DNA of 64,000 nt from Manduca sexta (taxonomy: Eukaryota; Arthropoda; Insecta; Lepidoptera; Sphingidae). A program made the position numbers and the translations under genes. The stretch is from NCBI RefSeq assembly GCF_014839805.1, contig NC_051141.1, positions 14,330,777 through 14,394,776 on the forward strand. Reading direction: 5' to 3'. Shown here in pieces: positions 42,801 through 53,700 of this stretch. The notes below the pieces were generated by a model. The model worked only from the letters and a program-made list of their open reading frames with translations, had not been told where the DNA came from and did not search any database. Numbering within the stretch: position 1 is the stretch's first letter; each line of letters starts with the position of its first letter.

Positions 42801-45800
42801 CAGTTGGCAGTTCTTAGTTATTCGCTATCTCGCCCCCTTATTATTGCTTCAAAACCTGTTATATTTTAATTATTAATAAATTCCATAATAACTATGGACA
42901 CGGTACCCAACTAACCTTAACATTTAAATCGCTGTGAATAGAAACTTTATAAATTATTAACTCCAAAGCTCCACGTGTCGTTCTTTGTGTATTTATTTTT
43001 ATTTAAACTATGTTTAACCTGATATTTGAAACGATGCTATCATTTATTATCATCGATATCGCGTGCTATATTTATAGTGTATTTCTGTCAATGTTTCTCT
43101 AGACATAGGACGATAGTTGAGTAGAATCGTTGCTGTGTCACCTGGAAGCTGTTCAAGGTAGCCATGTACTCATCGCTGAGCCGGTCGCGCGTCAGCCTGC
43201 TAGCTGAGTTCTCTACTGGCAGCTTCATCAGCTCCATTATCATCGACGAAGTGTCTTTCGCCAGCTTCTGAGTGTAATTCTGAATCTGCCGGCTGATGAC
43301 AAAGTTTAAATATAAATGTATTACTTAAAAATAAATTGATTATGATCTTTGGTTATGACATACTTGTGGTAGGCCTCTCATATGTGATATTCCGCCTGGG
43401 TAGGTAATTACCAACGAAATGTCTATTTCTACCGCTACGCAACAGTGTGTAATCACTGGGGTTTTCCGGTTTGAAACACATTGCACCCAGTATAACTAGT
43501 GGACATAATAAGACTTAATATCTCATGTCTCAGGATGGCGAATACTTTGTAATGTGGTGGTGGTGGTGTTTCTACTGTTGGCGGTCGTGTCGCTTACCAT
43601 CAAGCGATCGGCAAGCTCGTCTCGTCATTCAAAGCAATAAAAAACATGCGGGGTCATTTTGACATTGCGTTACTAAATGGAACCACATACTTATCTACTT
43701 GGAAATAACATTTTACAATAAGTTAAGTGAGTCGTTGAAGTAAAATAAAAATGTGTTTGAAAAAAATAAATTTTAATAAAAAGTAAATTTAATTTTACGC
43801 CCCCTGATACCACTGTGAGTACTCTAAAAGAATTCGTCGCAGCGACATCATACTTTCGAAGGAAGAAGAAATACACTCACGCACACACCATATTAGCATT
43901 AAACTACAAAATGATCACATAATCAGAAAACTAAATCCAGGATTTTTGAAAATATTCGTTATTAAGGCATGAATTTTGGCACAATGTCAGAAAAGGTGAA
44001 GACGAATATGTGGTTTCTTTTAGTAAAGCATTGTCAAAATGACCCTGTATATGAATGGAAAAAATATAGCAAGTTGTAGGACATTTTCATTGAGAAATAT
44101 CTCTTAATTTTTTTATTACTTACAGTTGTGTCCTGAGCTCTTGGGAATCTTGCGGCGTTTGAAGCTGGTTGACCATCTTCGACATTGACGACACTGGAAA
44201 TTAACATATTTTTTTATATTGTTGCCGAATAATTATAAAATATAATCATTTAAAGAAATAAAATTAAACTATTTTTCGGATTTTATCGCGGTTTATATAT
44301 TTTAATTTCCTCCGAAAAGTCCGTCGAAAGTTTGAGCTTAGTCAATTATTACCACCTGTCAAGTGCGATATACCTCTGATAGATTGCAACTGTAGCCTAA
44401 TATGGGCTAACCAAAAAGAAATATAGGGACCCGCGTAAATGAACATATAGCTAATGCGTAACACCGACGCTCTCCGAAGTCTGCAGTCACGGAATATTCT
44501 AAAAGAGACTCCAATTATTATCTAAGCCACACATTCTTGCCAAAGAACACCGATTTCTGCCTAGGATGATTCGCGAGGTTGTTGAAATTAAAAAACATCC
44601 TAATTTCAATAGGGAAGATGTTGGAAGATTGCACAAGCCTGGGATCCAGTTTTACATTTAATTAAATCGGAACCCAAAAGACCAGCTGCCAGAATTCAAG
44701 ACACTGTGAGCTCATTCTGCATAGATCAGACCCCCAACGGCTAAAATTTAAAAAGTTGTATAATTGTAAAATGTAGGTCGATATGTACTTTGACTTTATG
44801 GATAGCCTCACATTCGCATAAACATAAGAAATCATAATTTAAAGGAATTTAAATACATTGTAAAATATATTTTATACCTAATAACTAAGAAATTAACAAT
44901 AGTGAATTAAAATAGGACCTTAAAACAACTATAATCCTTCTCCGAATTTTACTAATAGAATATAAATAAACAATACAAGAGAACTTCTCAGATGTGCAGG
45001 TTTCCTCACGATGTTTTCCTTCACCGTTAAAGCGAACGATAAATTCACAAAGAATACACACATGATTTTAGAAAAGTCAGAGGTGTGTGCCCTTGGGTTT
45101 TGAACCTGCGGACATTCGTCTTCGCAGTCCGTTCCACACCCAACTAGGTTATCGCCGCTTCATCTGAGAAGTTCTCTATAGGAATTATGAAGGTGTGTGA
45201 AGTCTACCAATCCGCACTAGGCCAGCGTGGTGGACTAAGGCCTAATCCCTCTCTGTAGTAGAGGAGGCCCGTGCTCAGCAGTGGGCAAGTATATTATACA
45301 GGGCTGATATTATTATTATATTATTAAACAATACAAAACAAATGAAGGACTATGCCTATGTATATTAATTATTTATAGTTATATTATCAGCTCTGTTGGT
45401 ACTGAATTAACTGCTGAATTATGAATTTTATAAATAATATACTGAACTGTTTTATTTGACTAAGATTCACAACTGAAAAATAATCAAAAATATAAAAACA
45501 TTTCATAGTTTTAATTTGTTAGAATAGATAAAAAATCTGCTTTAATGTAAAAGGTAACAAAGAAATAATATTATACACAGTATCTATAAGATAATAACAT
45601 TCTGCACTTATTTATAAAATTCATCCTCAACCATGATAATAAGAGATAAGATACATAAATCAAAGATTAGTCATTATTTATTTTGCCATAGGGATACCTC
45701 CAATAAAATTATCAATACGAAACATTCTTAGACAATTAATATTGCGATATACATAAACCCATGGCACCTATTTTAATTTTGCCATGAAATAAATTTTTTC

Positions 45801-46288
45801 ATATTAATCTGACTTTTATTGTTACAAGGGTTGCGGTAACTTTTTTACTGGAAAACGGAGCTATATAGGATCCCATTGTTAGCATTCTTTTTATTTACTT
45901 GGCATGTGCAGTCAGTCACAATAGTATCTGAACAACTTAAAATATTAAAAATGTTTCTACGCATTCATTAATTACAATTGAAATAATCTTTTTTTCTGTA
46001 TCTAAAATCAAATAACTGTAACATTTATTTTAATTAAGAACAAACTATTTTTAATTGGGACACAATCAAGGCAATTTATTTTGAATTTGTTTGGCTATGT
46101 TTGTGATTGACTGTAAATGTTTCTGTGAAAATAATTCAACATTTTTAAGTAGAAAGATGATTGATGATGAGATGATTTCCATACAGTAGTAAGATGCTTT
46201 GTCTATCCTGTTCATTGACAGTGTTAAAACATATGAAACGAGACCTTGCAGTCGAACACATACATAAATCATTCATTTTTTTACACCT

Positions 46289-46355
<67 letters not shown>

Positions 46356-48168
46356 TGGCCTTTACTGGCCATATATATATATATGGCCAGTAAAGGTAGC
46401 TTCAAACAAATATTATACATAAAAGAACATATTGTTTTGTTTGCAGGCTAAATTTAAAATTATTTATAAGTTATTAGAAAAAATAAGCAATGTTTTTAAA
46501 TTAAAGAAAAAATTTAATATATTTTTAGAGATGCATGTTTCGATGGATAGCAGTCCTAGCAAGTATGCATTAAAACATGTGGCAAAGTTTAAAGTTATAC
46601 TATTGTGTTATGAGTATAAGCCCCAGCTCCAACATAGTAAGTGTCAAAAAAGTAAACAGCTACCTATTTGTTATTGTAGCAAGTGTGTTTTCAAAGCAAT
46701 AAGCAATTGACAAGTAACCAATAACCAGTTCAATTACAAATTAAAATGTGCAAATCATGTAAGTGTAACTTCTATAAATAATTTCCTACCTAAGCTGTAA
46801 GTGTATTTTATGATACACTTTAAGGCAAGCAAACAAGATTTACTTAACCACCACTGATCCACACAAAAAAAAACATGTGTTTTTACATGTGAGATTTCAG
46901 ACACCAGAAACTACTTGAATTGTCCTAACCTTTGTTTATCTGTATGTAATTGTCTTTCTATAAATATCTCAAAACCTACACTTTGCTGCTACAACATAAG
47001 TAATAAATTTTTCTGATGATGTGTTACTGTTTTACAGTGCCTTTTTATGCTTATGTCAATGTTAACTTACACTTACAAGTTGAGTAATGCTCTGTTTATG
47101 TCAATAGTAAATAATGGACAAACTGTAGCATACTTATTTTGTAGTAATAAAGCCTAACTATACAAATATATTATTTTAGGTTTACAACTAGAAAAGATTA
47201 GAAAAAATAATTATCAGCATTAAATTTTAATAAGTTGCCCTGAGTTGTAATGTTTTCATGATCTTTAATTTTGTGACAGTTTCTGTAGAATTGTGTTTTT
47301 AAACATGTTGTACAGCATTGTATGCAATTGTTTTTGAATAATTTGCTTGTCTATCTATGTTGTGGTACAACAAATCAAACTTAAGCAAAATTATAATAAT
47401 TTCATGTAAATACAATCACCACTTCTATTTCTACTTGCAATTGGGTAAAAAATTTACCGTACATACTATTTACATTTGCATTTATGTAACATTATAGAAA
47501 AATCCTAAATGAAGTAATTTGAAGAGAGAGGAAGGTTATTTCTTTTATTGTACAAAAAAGGGTGGAAACATTATTTGGCACTACATAAACGACTAGGCAA
47601 AAAAAAAACATTAAAATTCTCCCAAAAGATTGTTTTAATTAAAAGACCACTTGAAAGTTAAGTTTAGACAAGCAAGTTCCCACAATAATATGTAAGAATA
47701 ATTTCTAGATGCATTTATGTTATTGGCAATATTTTTATGTTACAATAGATATTACTTGCCGCAAGTCAATTTTCGAAATTTGCACGAGTCAGGTTGCCAT
47801 GATTGTTTACGTGGTAAAACCACACAGGCAAAACTACTTCAACTAGTGTTCTTGCCATACCGCACCCAACACCTATTCCTATCCTTGAAGGTAGGCAGTG
47901 GGTACATGAATCCATCATAGGCATTAAGGTGTTTACAGGCAATCAAGTAAACTTAACATCAGGGTGTGCTGGCATGTACTTAGTAGAAGAAAAAAAACAA
48001 AAAAGCTCTGCATTATAGATATGGCCCTGTTTAATTATATTTTTTTTATATTTTCAACTTACCATTTTGAGATATCTTCTTGATATTGCTGGCTATGGTC
48101 TGCGAAAGACGTTGAAAATTGTCTCCCGAGTCTTCGTAAGTTACGCCTCCTTGATACGAAGTCTCCAT
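39774..48168 (-). CDS. Syx7: Syntaxin-7-type Qa-SNARE, complete coding gene
   Basis: The product is a tail-anchored Qa-SNARE that drives fusion of early and late endosomes; Drosophila Syx7/avalanche is the likely orthologue. Seven coding exons read 48168-48063, 44193-44124, 43292-43142, 41594-41501, 41232-41111, 40707-40552 and 39860-39774. They are joined at GT-AG sites in a continuous frame of 261 residues. The N-terminal Habc three-helix bundle covers about residues 18-110, with the family segment [15 protein letters not shown] charged linker follows, then the SNARE motif at about 166-228, with the zero-layer glutamine at 201 (HAQGEV). A basic KLRKKK leads into an Ile/Leu-rich membrane anchor at about 241-259 and a two-residue luminal end. 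Length matches human STX7 (261). Drosophila Syx7 is the closest insect match I recognise; Syx13 fits less well. Large introns carry repeats. Confidence 0.96.
40095..40275 (-). repeat. Interspersed repeat of the same kind, reverse orientation
   Basis: TTGCTCGCGGTTTCGTCCAC, AGCCTATGTCCTTCCCGGGG and CAGACAGGCAGACAGATACG are, reversed, the usual blocks of this dispersed repeat end. It lies in the last Syx7 intron. Confidence 0.5.
40552..40707 (-). CDS. Syx7: Syx7 coding exon 6 (SNARE core)
   Basis: This exon of 52 whole codons carries most of the SNARE motif: [17 protein letters not shown], then [11 protein letters not shown] with the zero-layer Gln, through REAANYK. The acceptor is ATTTCCAG and the donor GTATGA. 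Confidence 0.96.
40775..40842 (-). repeat. Fragment of the 43364 repeat, inverted
   Basis: The reverse complement contains GGTGTTACTACT, GCTTACCATCAGGCAAGTCG and TCGTCATT in the same order as 43556-43628. It sits just upstream of the SNARE-core exon of Syx7. Confidence 0.5.
41111..41232 (-). CDS. Syx7: Syx7 coding exon 5
   Basis: This exon encodes the linker [18 protein letters not shown] and the first turns of the SNARE coil ([15 protein letters not shown]). It lies between acceptor TATGTTAG and donor GTGCGG. Confidence 0.93.
41501..41594 (-). CDS. Syx7: Syx7 coding exon 4
   Basis: This exon encodes [20 protein letters not shown] then [11 protein letters not shown], the charged linker between Habc and SNARE motif. 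The acceptor is CTACGCAG and the donor GTGAGT. Confidence 0.93.
43142..43292 (-). CDS. Syx7: Syx7 coding exon 3
   Basis: The phase-correct acceptor is ATCAG before CCGGCAG; the CAG seven bases on would break the frame. It encodes [16 protein letters not shown], then [18 protein letters not shown], the last Habc helix, ending at donor GTGACA. Confidence 0.93.
43364..43651 (+). mobile_element. Interspersed repeat (lepidopteran LINE/SINE 3'-end type)
   Basis: It holds the familiar string of blocks GTGGTAGGCCTCTCATATGTG, TAAGACTTAATATCTCATGT, CAGGATGGCGA, TCGCTTACCATCA and CAAGCTCGTCTCGTCATTCA, ending AAAGCAATAAAAAA. Lies in Syx7 intron 2, antisense to the gene. Confidence 0.65.
44124..44193 (-). 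CDS. Syx7: Syx7 coding exon 2
   Basis: This 70-base exon encodes [20 protein letters not shown] and RTQ plus two bases of a Leu codon, nearly superimposable on the Habc helix of Drosophila Syx7. It lies between acceptor TTTCCAG and donor GTAAGT. Confidence 0.94.
44265..44325. repeat. Fragment related to the 52693 fold-back element
   Basis: It shares AATTAAACTATTTT, GGATTTTATCGCGGTTT and TATTTTAATTTC with the reverse complement of 52770-52826. It lies 70 bases upstream (in gene sense) of Syx7 exon 2. Confidence 0.4.
44536..44661 (+). mobile_element. GIY-YIG-type retroelement C-terminal relic
   Basis: An open stretch of 41 codons reads [20 protein letters not shown], then [14 protein letters not shown] and a stop. 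The [16 protein letters not shown] pattern is the C-terminal signature that follows the GIY-YIG endonuclease in Penelope-like and related elements. The upstream frame is broken. It lies in Syx7 intron 1, on the strand opposite to the gene. Confidence 0.55.
44979..45324. mobile_element. Twin-primed copy of the same SINE (5' half inverted)
   Basis: 44979 to about 45159 is the reverse complement of the SINE 5' half, ending in the A-box start. 45161-45324 is the 3' half in forward orientation with the ATTATTATT tail. Both halves contain the 16-base CATCTGAGAAGTTCTC, so the junction carries a short overlap. One 12-bp target duplication TAAACAATACAA (44967-44978 and 45325-45336) encloses the whole. 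It is inserted in Syx7 intron 1. Confidence 0.88.
46292..46354. repeat. (AT)n microsatellite in Syx7 intron 1
   Basis: A 63-base alternating AT tract. Six-frame ORFs across it (poly Tyr-Ile) are artefacts. Confidence 0.97.
46359..46396. repeat. 38-base perfect palindrome with (AT)7 centre
   Basis: CCTTTACTGGCC, (AT)7 and GGCCAGTAAAGG form one palindrome immediately after the AT tract. It looks like a fold-back copy of the tract's edge. Confidence 0.9.
48063..48168 (-). CDS. Syx7: Syx7 coding exon 1 (start codon)
   Basis: ATG lies at 48168-48166, right after an acceptor (AATTAACAG then A-ATG), so the start is one base inside this exon. It encodes [15 protein letters not shown] then [19 protein letters not shown], the first Habc helix. 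The donor is GTAAGT, leaving one base of a codon. Confidence 0.94.
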
Positions 48169-48169
48169 T

Positions 48170-48255
48170 CTGTTAATTATAATAATTACAAAATGGTACA
48201 TAACGATACTCCACACTTCTTAATAGACTTAAAATGAAACTACATACGTACATAC
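48170..48255 (-). other. Short intron in the Syx7 5' UTR
   Basis: On the minus strand a donor (ATTACAG then GTATGTACGT) lies 86 bases before the acceptor that abuts the start codon. This predicts an untranslated first exon upstream of 48256. Its far end and the start site could not be fixed. Confidence 0.6.
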
Positions 48256-48821
48256 CTGTAATCAAGTTATGCCACTAAGAAATTATTTTAATATGACGTG
48301 CACTAATAATGCAGCGCTAAATTAATCAGCTCTTTGTTTGTTTTAGTATTTTCAGATTTTTCCAAAAAATTTCACACGATGTCTAAAACAATAAGAATTA
48401 TTATCACGAAAACGCTTCACATGTAGAAAAATCACAAGGAAGCAAAATAGAATAAGCGCTCTTATACCTAGTTCATTATTGCCTATCGCCCGATAATGCC
48501 AACAAAAAATTACTCATACAAATTGTGTATCTATGCTCAAATGTCAACTGTCAAGTAAAATAAAGATGTCGAAAATAATTATAACGATTTTGGAAACGAC
48601 TACGAACGATTATTTTATACATTAAAAATAATATCGATATATCAAACATCTAAAGCATTCTATATACGTGTATTATGGAATGTACACACTCACCAAAATA
48701 TTTGTCGCTCAATTGGCATTTTTTTATTTTTACCAGGTACCTATCTAGAATCGAAAACTATTACGAGATTTTTTGTTTCTAATATGATACATAATATATT
48801 GTTTTATTTTTTACGTCCATA

Positions 48822-48844
48822 TTTAATAATAATAATAATAATAA
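48822..48844. repeat. AAT microsatellite
   Basis: A short run of seven AAT units in the spacer between Syx7 and PAN3. Confidence 0.85.
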
Positions 48845-49683
48845 TGATATATATTAAATTTTAACAACATTTTTTAAAGGTCTTAACTAGCATTTATTAC
48901 TTGTATTAAAAAGAATGTATTCTGATTACTACGTCCAAGAACGAGAATAATTTTTTGACATAGATTTGGAGAATTCCTCAGAGCATATACATACAACTCG
49001 GTACTAAACCACTGCGAATTGAAAGGCCTTTCCGTTCCGGAAACCAAATCAAAGATGTCAAAAAGGATGCAAAATATATTATACACCAAAATATATTATT
49101 TGATTAGTGCATGGTAACCGTAATATGTCGAAAGGCGTTTTTGGGTGTATCATTTTCATCATTTTCGTACACTACAGGGATTGCACCATTTACATAAAGA
49201 CATTATAATAAGTTATTCAGGGGAATAGCCCTTCGCCGCCTGCAATCACCCAATCGCGTCCATTAGTCACCTTTTACGACAAACTTAGAATACTGTGGTG
49301 AGGTTCTCCGTCCATCAGCGGGTATAACCAAAATGGGATGGGACCTTCTGCCCGACATGACAGTTTTAAATGACAGCTTTGTAGTAAAAAGACCTGTTTG
49401 GCCTCCACTTTTCCCTCCAAGGTCGGCTGCTCGCGTATGGAACTTGACTTTCGTCAGTAGAACTTTATCGTCTAGATCCCACGGCTCGTATTCTGCCCCT
49501 ACTCTGGTCTCCTGACGAGCGAACGAGCTGTGTGCTAAGCCATCACCACGCTGCGCCACTATTCTATGTGGCTTCTACAGGACGGTGATGCAGGGGTCGT
49601 CCAGGAATTTGGACAAAACGGGGCGGTCGTACAAACTTTATACGTATAACAGTCGATCAGGAAGTACATCCATGAGCCCATTT

Positions 49684-49721
49684 GCGTAATAGTAATAGGT
49701 AATGACCTATTACTATTACGC
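49684..49721. repeat. 38-base perfect hairpin in the Syx7/PAN3 spacer
   Basis: Arms of 17 bases (GCGTAATAGTAATAGGT) pair around AATG. A further partial copy (ACCTATTAC) follows at 49727. Confidence 0.85.
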
Positions 49722-50503
49722 GCATACCTATTACTTAAACAGAGAGGTTAAAATGTATAGTTGATTATGACATCTGTGCTTGGTTATGTAGGGTAGTGGA
49801 CGATTCATTTCAACTTCTCTTTATCTTTTTATTGAATTATTTTCATTGCGGCAAAAATGAAAATTAGTGTTTCCTGAGACTCGCTGAGCTTCACCACTTG
49901 TGTCATAAAATTTTGGCTTACGGCAATTCTAGTGGTGGGTGCGAAGGCGAGAATTTCTTTAGCATAGTCCATCTTGCACCTCAGAATTTCCAGAATTTAA
50001 AATAACGCCGTTTTGTATGAAATCCAGCTTGTCCTATATCCTCATCCTAAATTCAAAAACAGAAATAATGGATGAATATTTCCAGCTAGAGGTACTTTGT
50101 AAATTGTAACACACCTATGACAATATTCAATCGGTTCGTTTCAATTTGTTTCGGCGAATTTGTACATGCTGCATAACTGTAACATCTGCATACTATGGAG
50201 TACGGCGTACTAGTCTATTGCTTACACATAGATAATAAAGCTAGAACAATACCTACCAAAGAGAATTATAATAAATATGGAAACCTGTGTGTCTGTCTTC
50301 GTGTCCTCATCCCGGTTATTTATTTAGAAATTGGTAATATTTCCCATTTACGATAGCTACGACTCTTCTTAAACGAATTGAGTTTTGAATACGCGTACTA
50401 TTTATGGTACTTTCTTGTAATGATGAGCTTATAAATCCTTATGTGATCTGCGTGATCTATATATGTAGTTCGTAGGAAAGAAAGGAAAATGTCGGTGTCC
50501 TCT

Positions 50504-50509
50504 TCAGTT
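50504..50509 (+). promoter_or_regulatory. Possible arthropod initiator for PAN3
   Basis: TCAGTT fits the arthropod initiator consensus (TCAGT) about 210 bases before the PAN3 ATG, in a locally GC-richer patch. It is a weak motif on its own and is offered as the best candidate start region. Confidence 0.2.
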
Positions 50510-50714
50510 GTCTGCTTCGATGTATAAACTGGTGTTTATATAGGAGCAACCGCAGGGTACGGCCTGTTAAGTAATATTATTGAATACAAGTTTAAAGTGT
50601 AAGTACCGTACATAGAACCAGTATGTTGTCGTATACGTACCTATGTACCTGAATGTAAAATTTAATCCTTTTGTATTGTTACTCTCGATAGCCGGCCGTA
50701 TCGCATACTGAAAG

Positions 50715-50789
50715 ATGGATCCCTCAATATTTTTGCCGTTCACACCGCCCAATGGGCTGCCTCAGGAATCGAAGCTGGTCACTTACATG
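50715..50789 (+). CDS. PAN3: PAN3 exon 1 (start codon)
   Basis: ATG follows GAAAG and opens MDPSIFLPFTPPNG, then ESKLVTYM, the conserved animal PAN3 N-terminus. The donor is GTAAGA. It is 25 codons, phase 0. No upstream in-frame ATG extends a plausible protein. Confidence 0.88.
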
Positions 50790-53700
50790 GTAAGATGGTT
50801 TTTGAATAAGTATTTGTAGCATTTTAGAGTTTGCGCTCTTTAGACATGGCTTGTTCCAGAATCGATCGACAACAACCCCAACGACATCTCTGACCCAAGC
50901 CCTTGGGAAACTCAGCTTGGATTCTTCTCCGCCAGCTATCAAAAAGGTGGGTTCGTTTTGTACTATCAAGTTAGATGTTTTGCAGCCAATTAAGAAAATA
51001 GAGATGATGCAAGTTGGACTGCTGCTGGCATGATGGACTGCATGTTCCCTGAAATTTATTTGTCACTGCAGTTTGTGATTATTGCTACACAACAGGCTGG
51101 CAGGTGTAAACTCTTCCTACTGTAAATTCCTCTAGAAACATTCAAATGAGAGCTTTTGTATAATGTTAAGTAAGTGTTTAATTGATGGTTGTGTAGTACA
51201 CAGCTATAATATTTTGTATATATTTAATTTTGCATAATCAGAATAAATAGCCAATTATAATTATTTTTTTTATTTTGCTTGTAGTTGTTGAATGAGTATA
51301 AAATTTGTTATAAAAATTTTGAACTCGAAGACTAATCACATCAAAATAGTTTCCTATGTTCTATAACCAGGTGTTGATCAGCGAGTTTGTCCCGATGAAT
51401 TACTATGGCGCACCAGCGATGCTGCCAGAATCCCCAGACAGCCCATCACCCTCAACAATAACAACATTATCAAATACCTCCCAAGTGCATCAGGTTGGTG
51501 TTACATTGTTTATTATATTTTGTTGAAATATTTACCTTCCACTACATTTTACCATCTAATCTTAACAGCCATTTAATTAAAATTCTAATCCACTTTTTTG
51601 CAAATTAGGAAAATGTTGGGGGTACAACATACTTCTATTCCACCAATGCAGACAGCTTGAACGCCTCTGTTCTGGCCCCTCCACCGCCAGCCTTAGGTAA
51701 GTGTCACTCTATTGTACATAATTTGTATAATTCTTTAATTTATGTATATACATAATAATGTATTCCACCCAAATCTATTCCTATTTAAGCTTTGTTAATT
51801 TATAAAACATAATTCATGAACTTGTAATAAGACTAACATTAATAGAAACTTTAAATAAAGGAATTGCACTCAGGTTTAATTAAATTTAATTCAATGGCCA
51901 AATAATTAGAAATTGATTATTACAAAATAAATTTTGTAGTATAATAATAAATTAATGACACAAGGTTAAGAAAGAAACATAAGAATTGATCTTATGTTTC
52001 TTTCTTAACCTTGTGTCTAGGAAAAAGAATCAGTGTAGGGTTCATTCAAGATAAAAATCTTTCTGTGCACTTTTCTGAATAGAAATTAACATATTATGTG
52101 AATGGACTTAGTTTCCCTGTGTATGTAATTTCACATAAATCCATTCAGAAAAATGCATTTACCTCTATTAAACAATGACACATTTTGGTTAGATTAGTAG
52201 ATTATTAGATAGTGGAAGTAGGTTAAATAATTTGTAAAATACATTGACCTTTCTTGTCTGTTAAATTACGGTTTTCAGAATATGAGGATGGGAAAGTAAC
52301 AAAACTATTTATATCTACATTTTATATGTTCTATCAAAAGGGGCCTAATTCCCACGAAATAGAGCTTTTTTGTGTAACAAATTTATACAAATAAATGATG
52401 TCACTAGCAAATCGTTCGCCTGTTGGTAAGTGATACAACTAAGAATAAACAGTAACATCACCACCAACATTTTGAATTGAAGACATAAGATGTTAAGTTC
52501 ATAATTCATAATTATTAGTATCTTTCAATAGAAATATATCATTTTGAGATTTAGACTCCAAATCTCCTATTAGTGTATTTAATTTTACTATTTAGATCAA
52601 AAAATTAAATTATGCCACATATAAAAAGATCGTTCAGATATAAGTTATATTAATCATAATGATTTCTTAAGTTTACGCGAATGTTAGACATTTAAATTAA
52701 ACTATTTTACGAATTTTGGCCTTCATGGTCCCCCCCGTGACCATGAAGGCTGTAAAGTCTTCGAGACGTCGGGAGAAAAGTAAAATATTAAAACCGCGAT
52801 AAAATTCCTAAAATAGTTTAATTTATATTAATCACCCAAATTGGGTGGAAGCCGTGGTTTGTTGTAAAAGTGAACAGTATAATTGCTAAAACACAAATGT
52901 TATAATTGACAAAAGTATATTTGAATATCAATGAAGAAATTAGCCGTCACGCTGCGTTGACGTCATCGCTATTATGATACAAACATGCGACAGATATAGT
53001 GAGATATTCTTATTTCAAAATTAGGGACTGACTTGCCATATTATCTATAAAATAAAAATTAATCGCTGAATGTCTTGCTAAGCGCAAATCTCGGGAGCAG
53101 CTGAACCGATTTCGCTAATTACCAGAATTGTTCGTACGGAGCGAAAAATTAAAAAGGAAATGCCTGAAAAAGTCTAAAAACAACACTTTTCTATATTACC
53201 ATACCAAAGGAATCGTAATATAATAGTTAATAGTCAATTTGAACTTTAATACCATACCATAAAGTTAGTGGAGGTGTTCCGGGAAGGCAAAACAATTCGA
53301 GTGACGTTAGATGGAACGATGGAAAGAATTTTATGTGTTTTATAATTTTATTTTTTTGACATAATGTAATTGTTGTCTTACTTATCAACTTTCTTTTTTC
53401 TTTTTTGTCTTACTAGCTGACCCGGTGTCGCGAATAGCAGAATAAGTATTAAAAAAATTAATAATTAAAGAATCGACTGTTAGGCGGTACGAAGTTCGCC
53501 GGGTCAGCTAATATTATATATATCATCACAGCATATCATATGGCTCTAATAAACTCGTTTCCATACGCTTTCATTTCTGTACTATTTTGTTCCGTCGAAA
53601 TCAAACTATCGTAGCTATGCCTTAAACAGCTATTATTAGCCATTGCTTTGTATATTATTTGCCACTATATTGCCGTCTATTGTAACTAATTATATCAAGA

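Larger units (their letters stand above)
45337..48062. other. Syx7 intron 1, distal part
   Basis: AT-rich intron with the AT tract and palindrome at 46292-46396. A diffuse patch at 47760-47960 may be an old repeat. No exon was seen. Confidence 0.5.
48256..50714. promoter_or_regulatory. Divergent spacer between Syx7 and PAN3
   Basis: It must contain both promoters: Syx7 toward the left end, PAN3 toward the right. It also holds the 49684 hairpin and a minus-strand frame at 49263-49559, next to text (CAATCACCCAATCGCGTCCA) that I associate loosely with LINE 5' ends. No TATA or DPE pair could be assigned. Confidence 0.45.

Noticed and set aside
46145..46451. Frames with long Tyr-Ile repeats on both strands
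   Set aside because: Direct translation of the (AT)n microsatellite.
49263..49559. 98-codon minus-strand frame in the Syx7/PAN3 spacer
   Set aside because: No domain recognised. It adjoins text reminiscent of LINE 5' regions, but I could not support a specific element, so it is only mentioned in the spacer entry.
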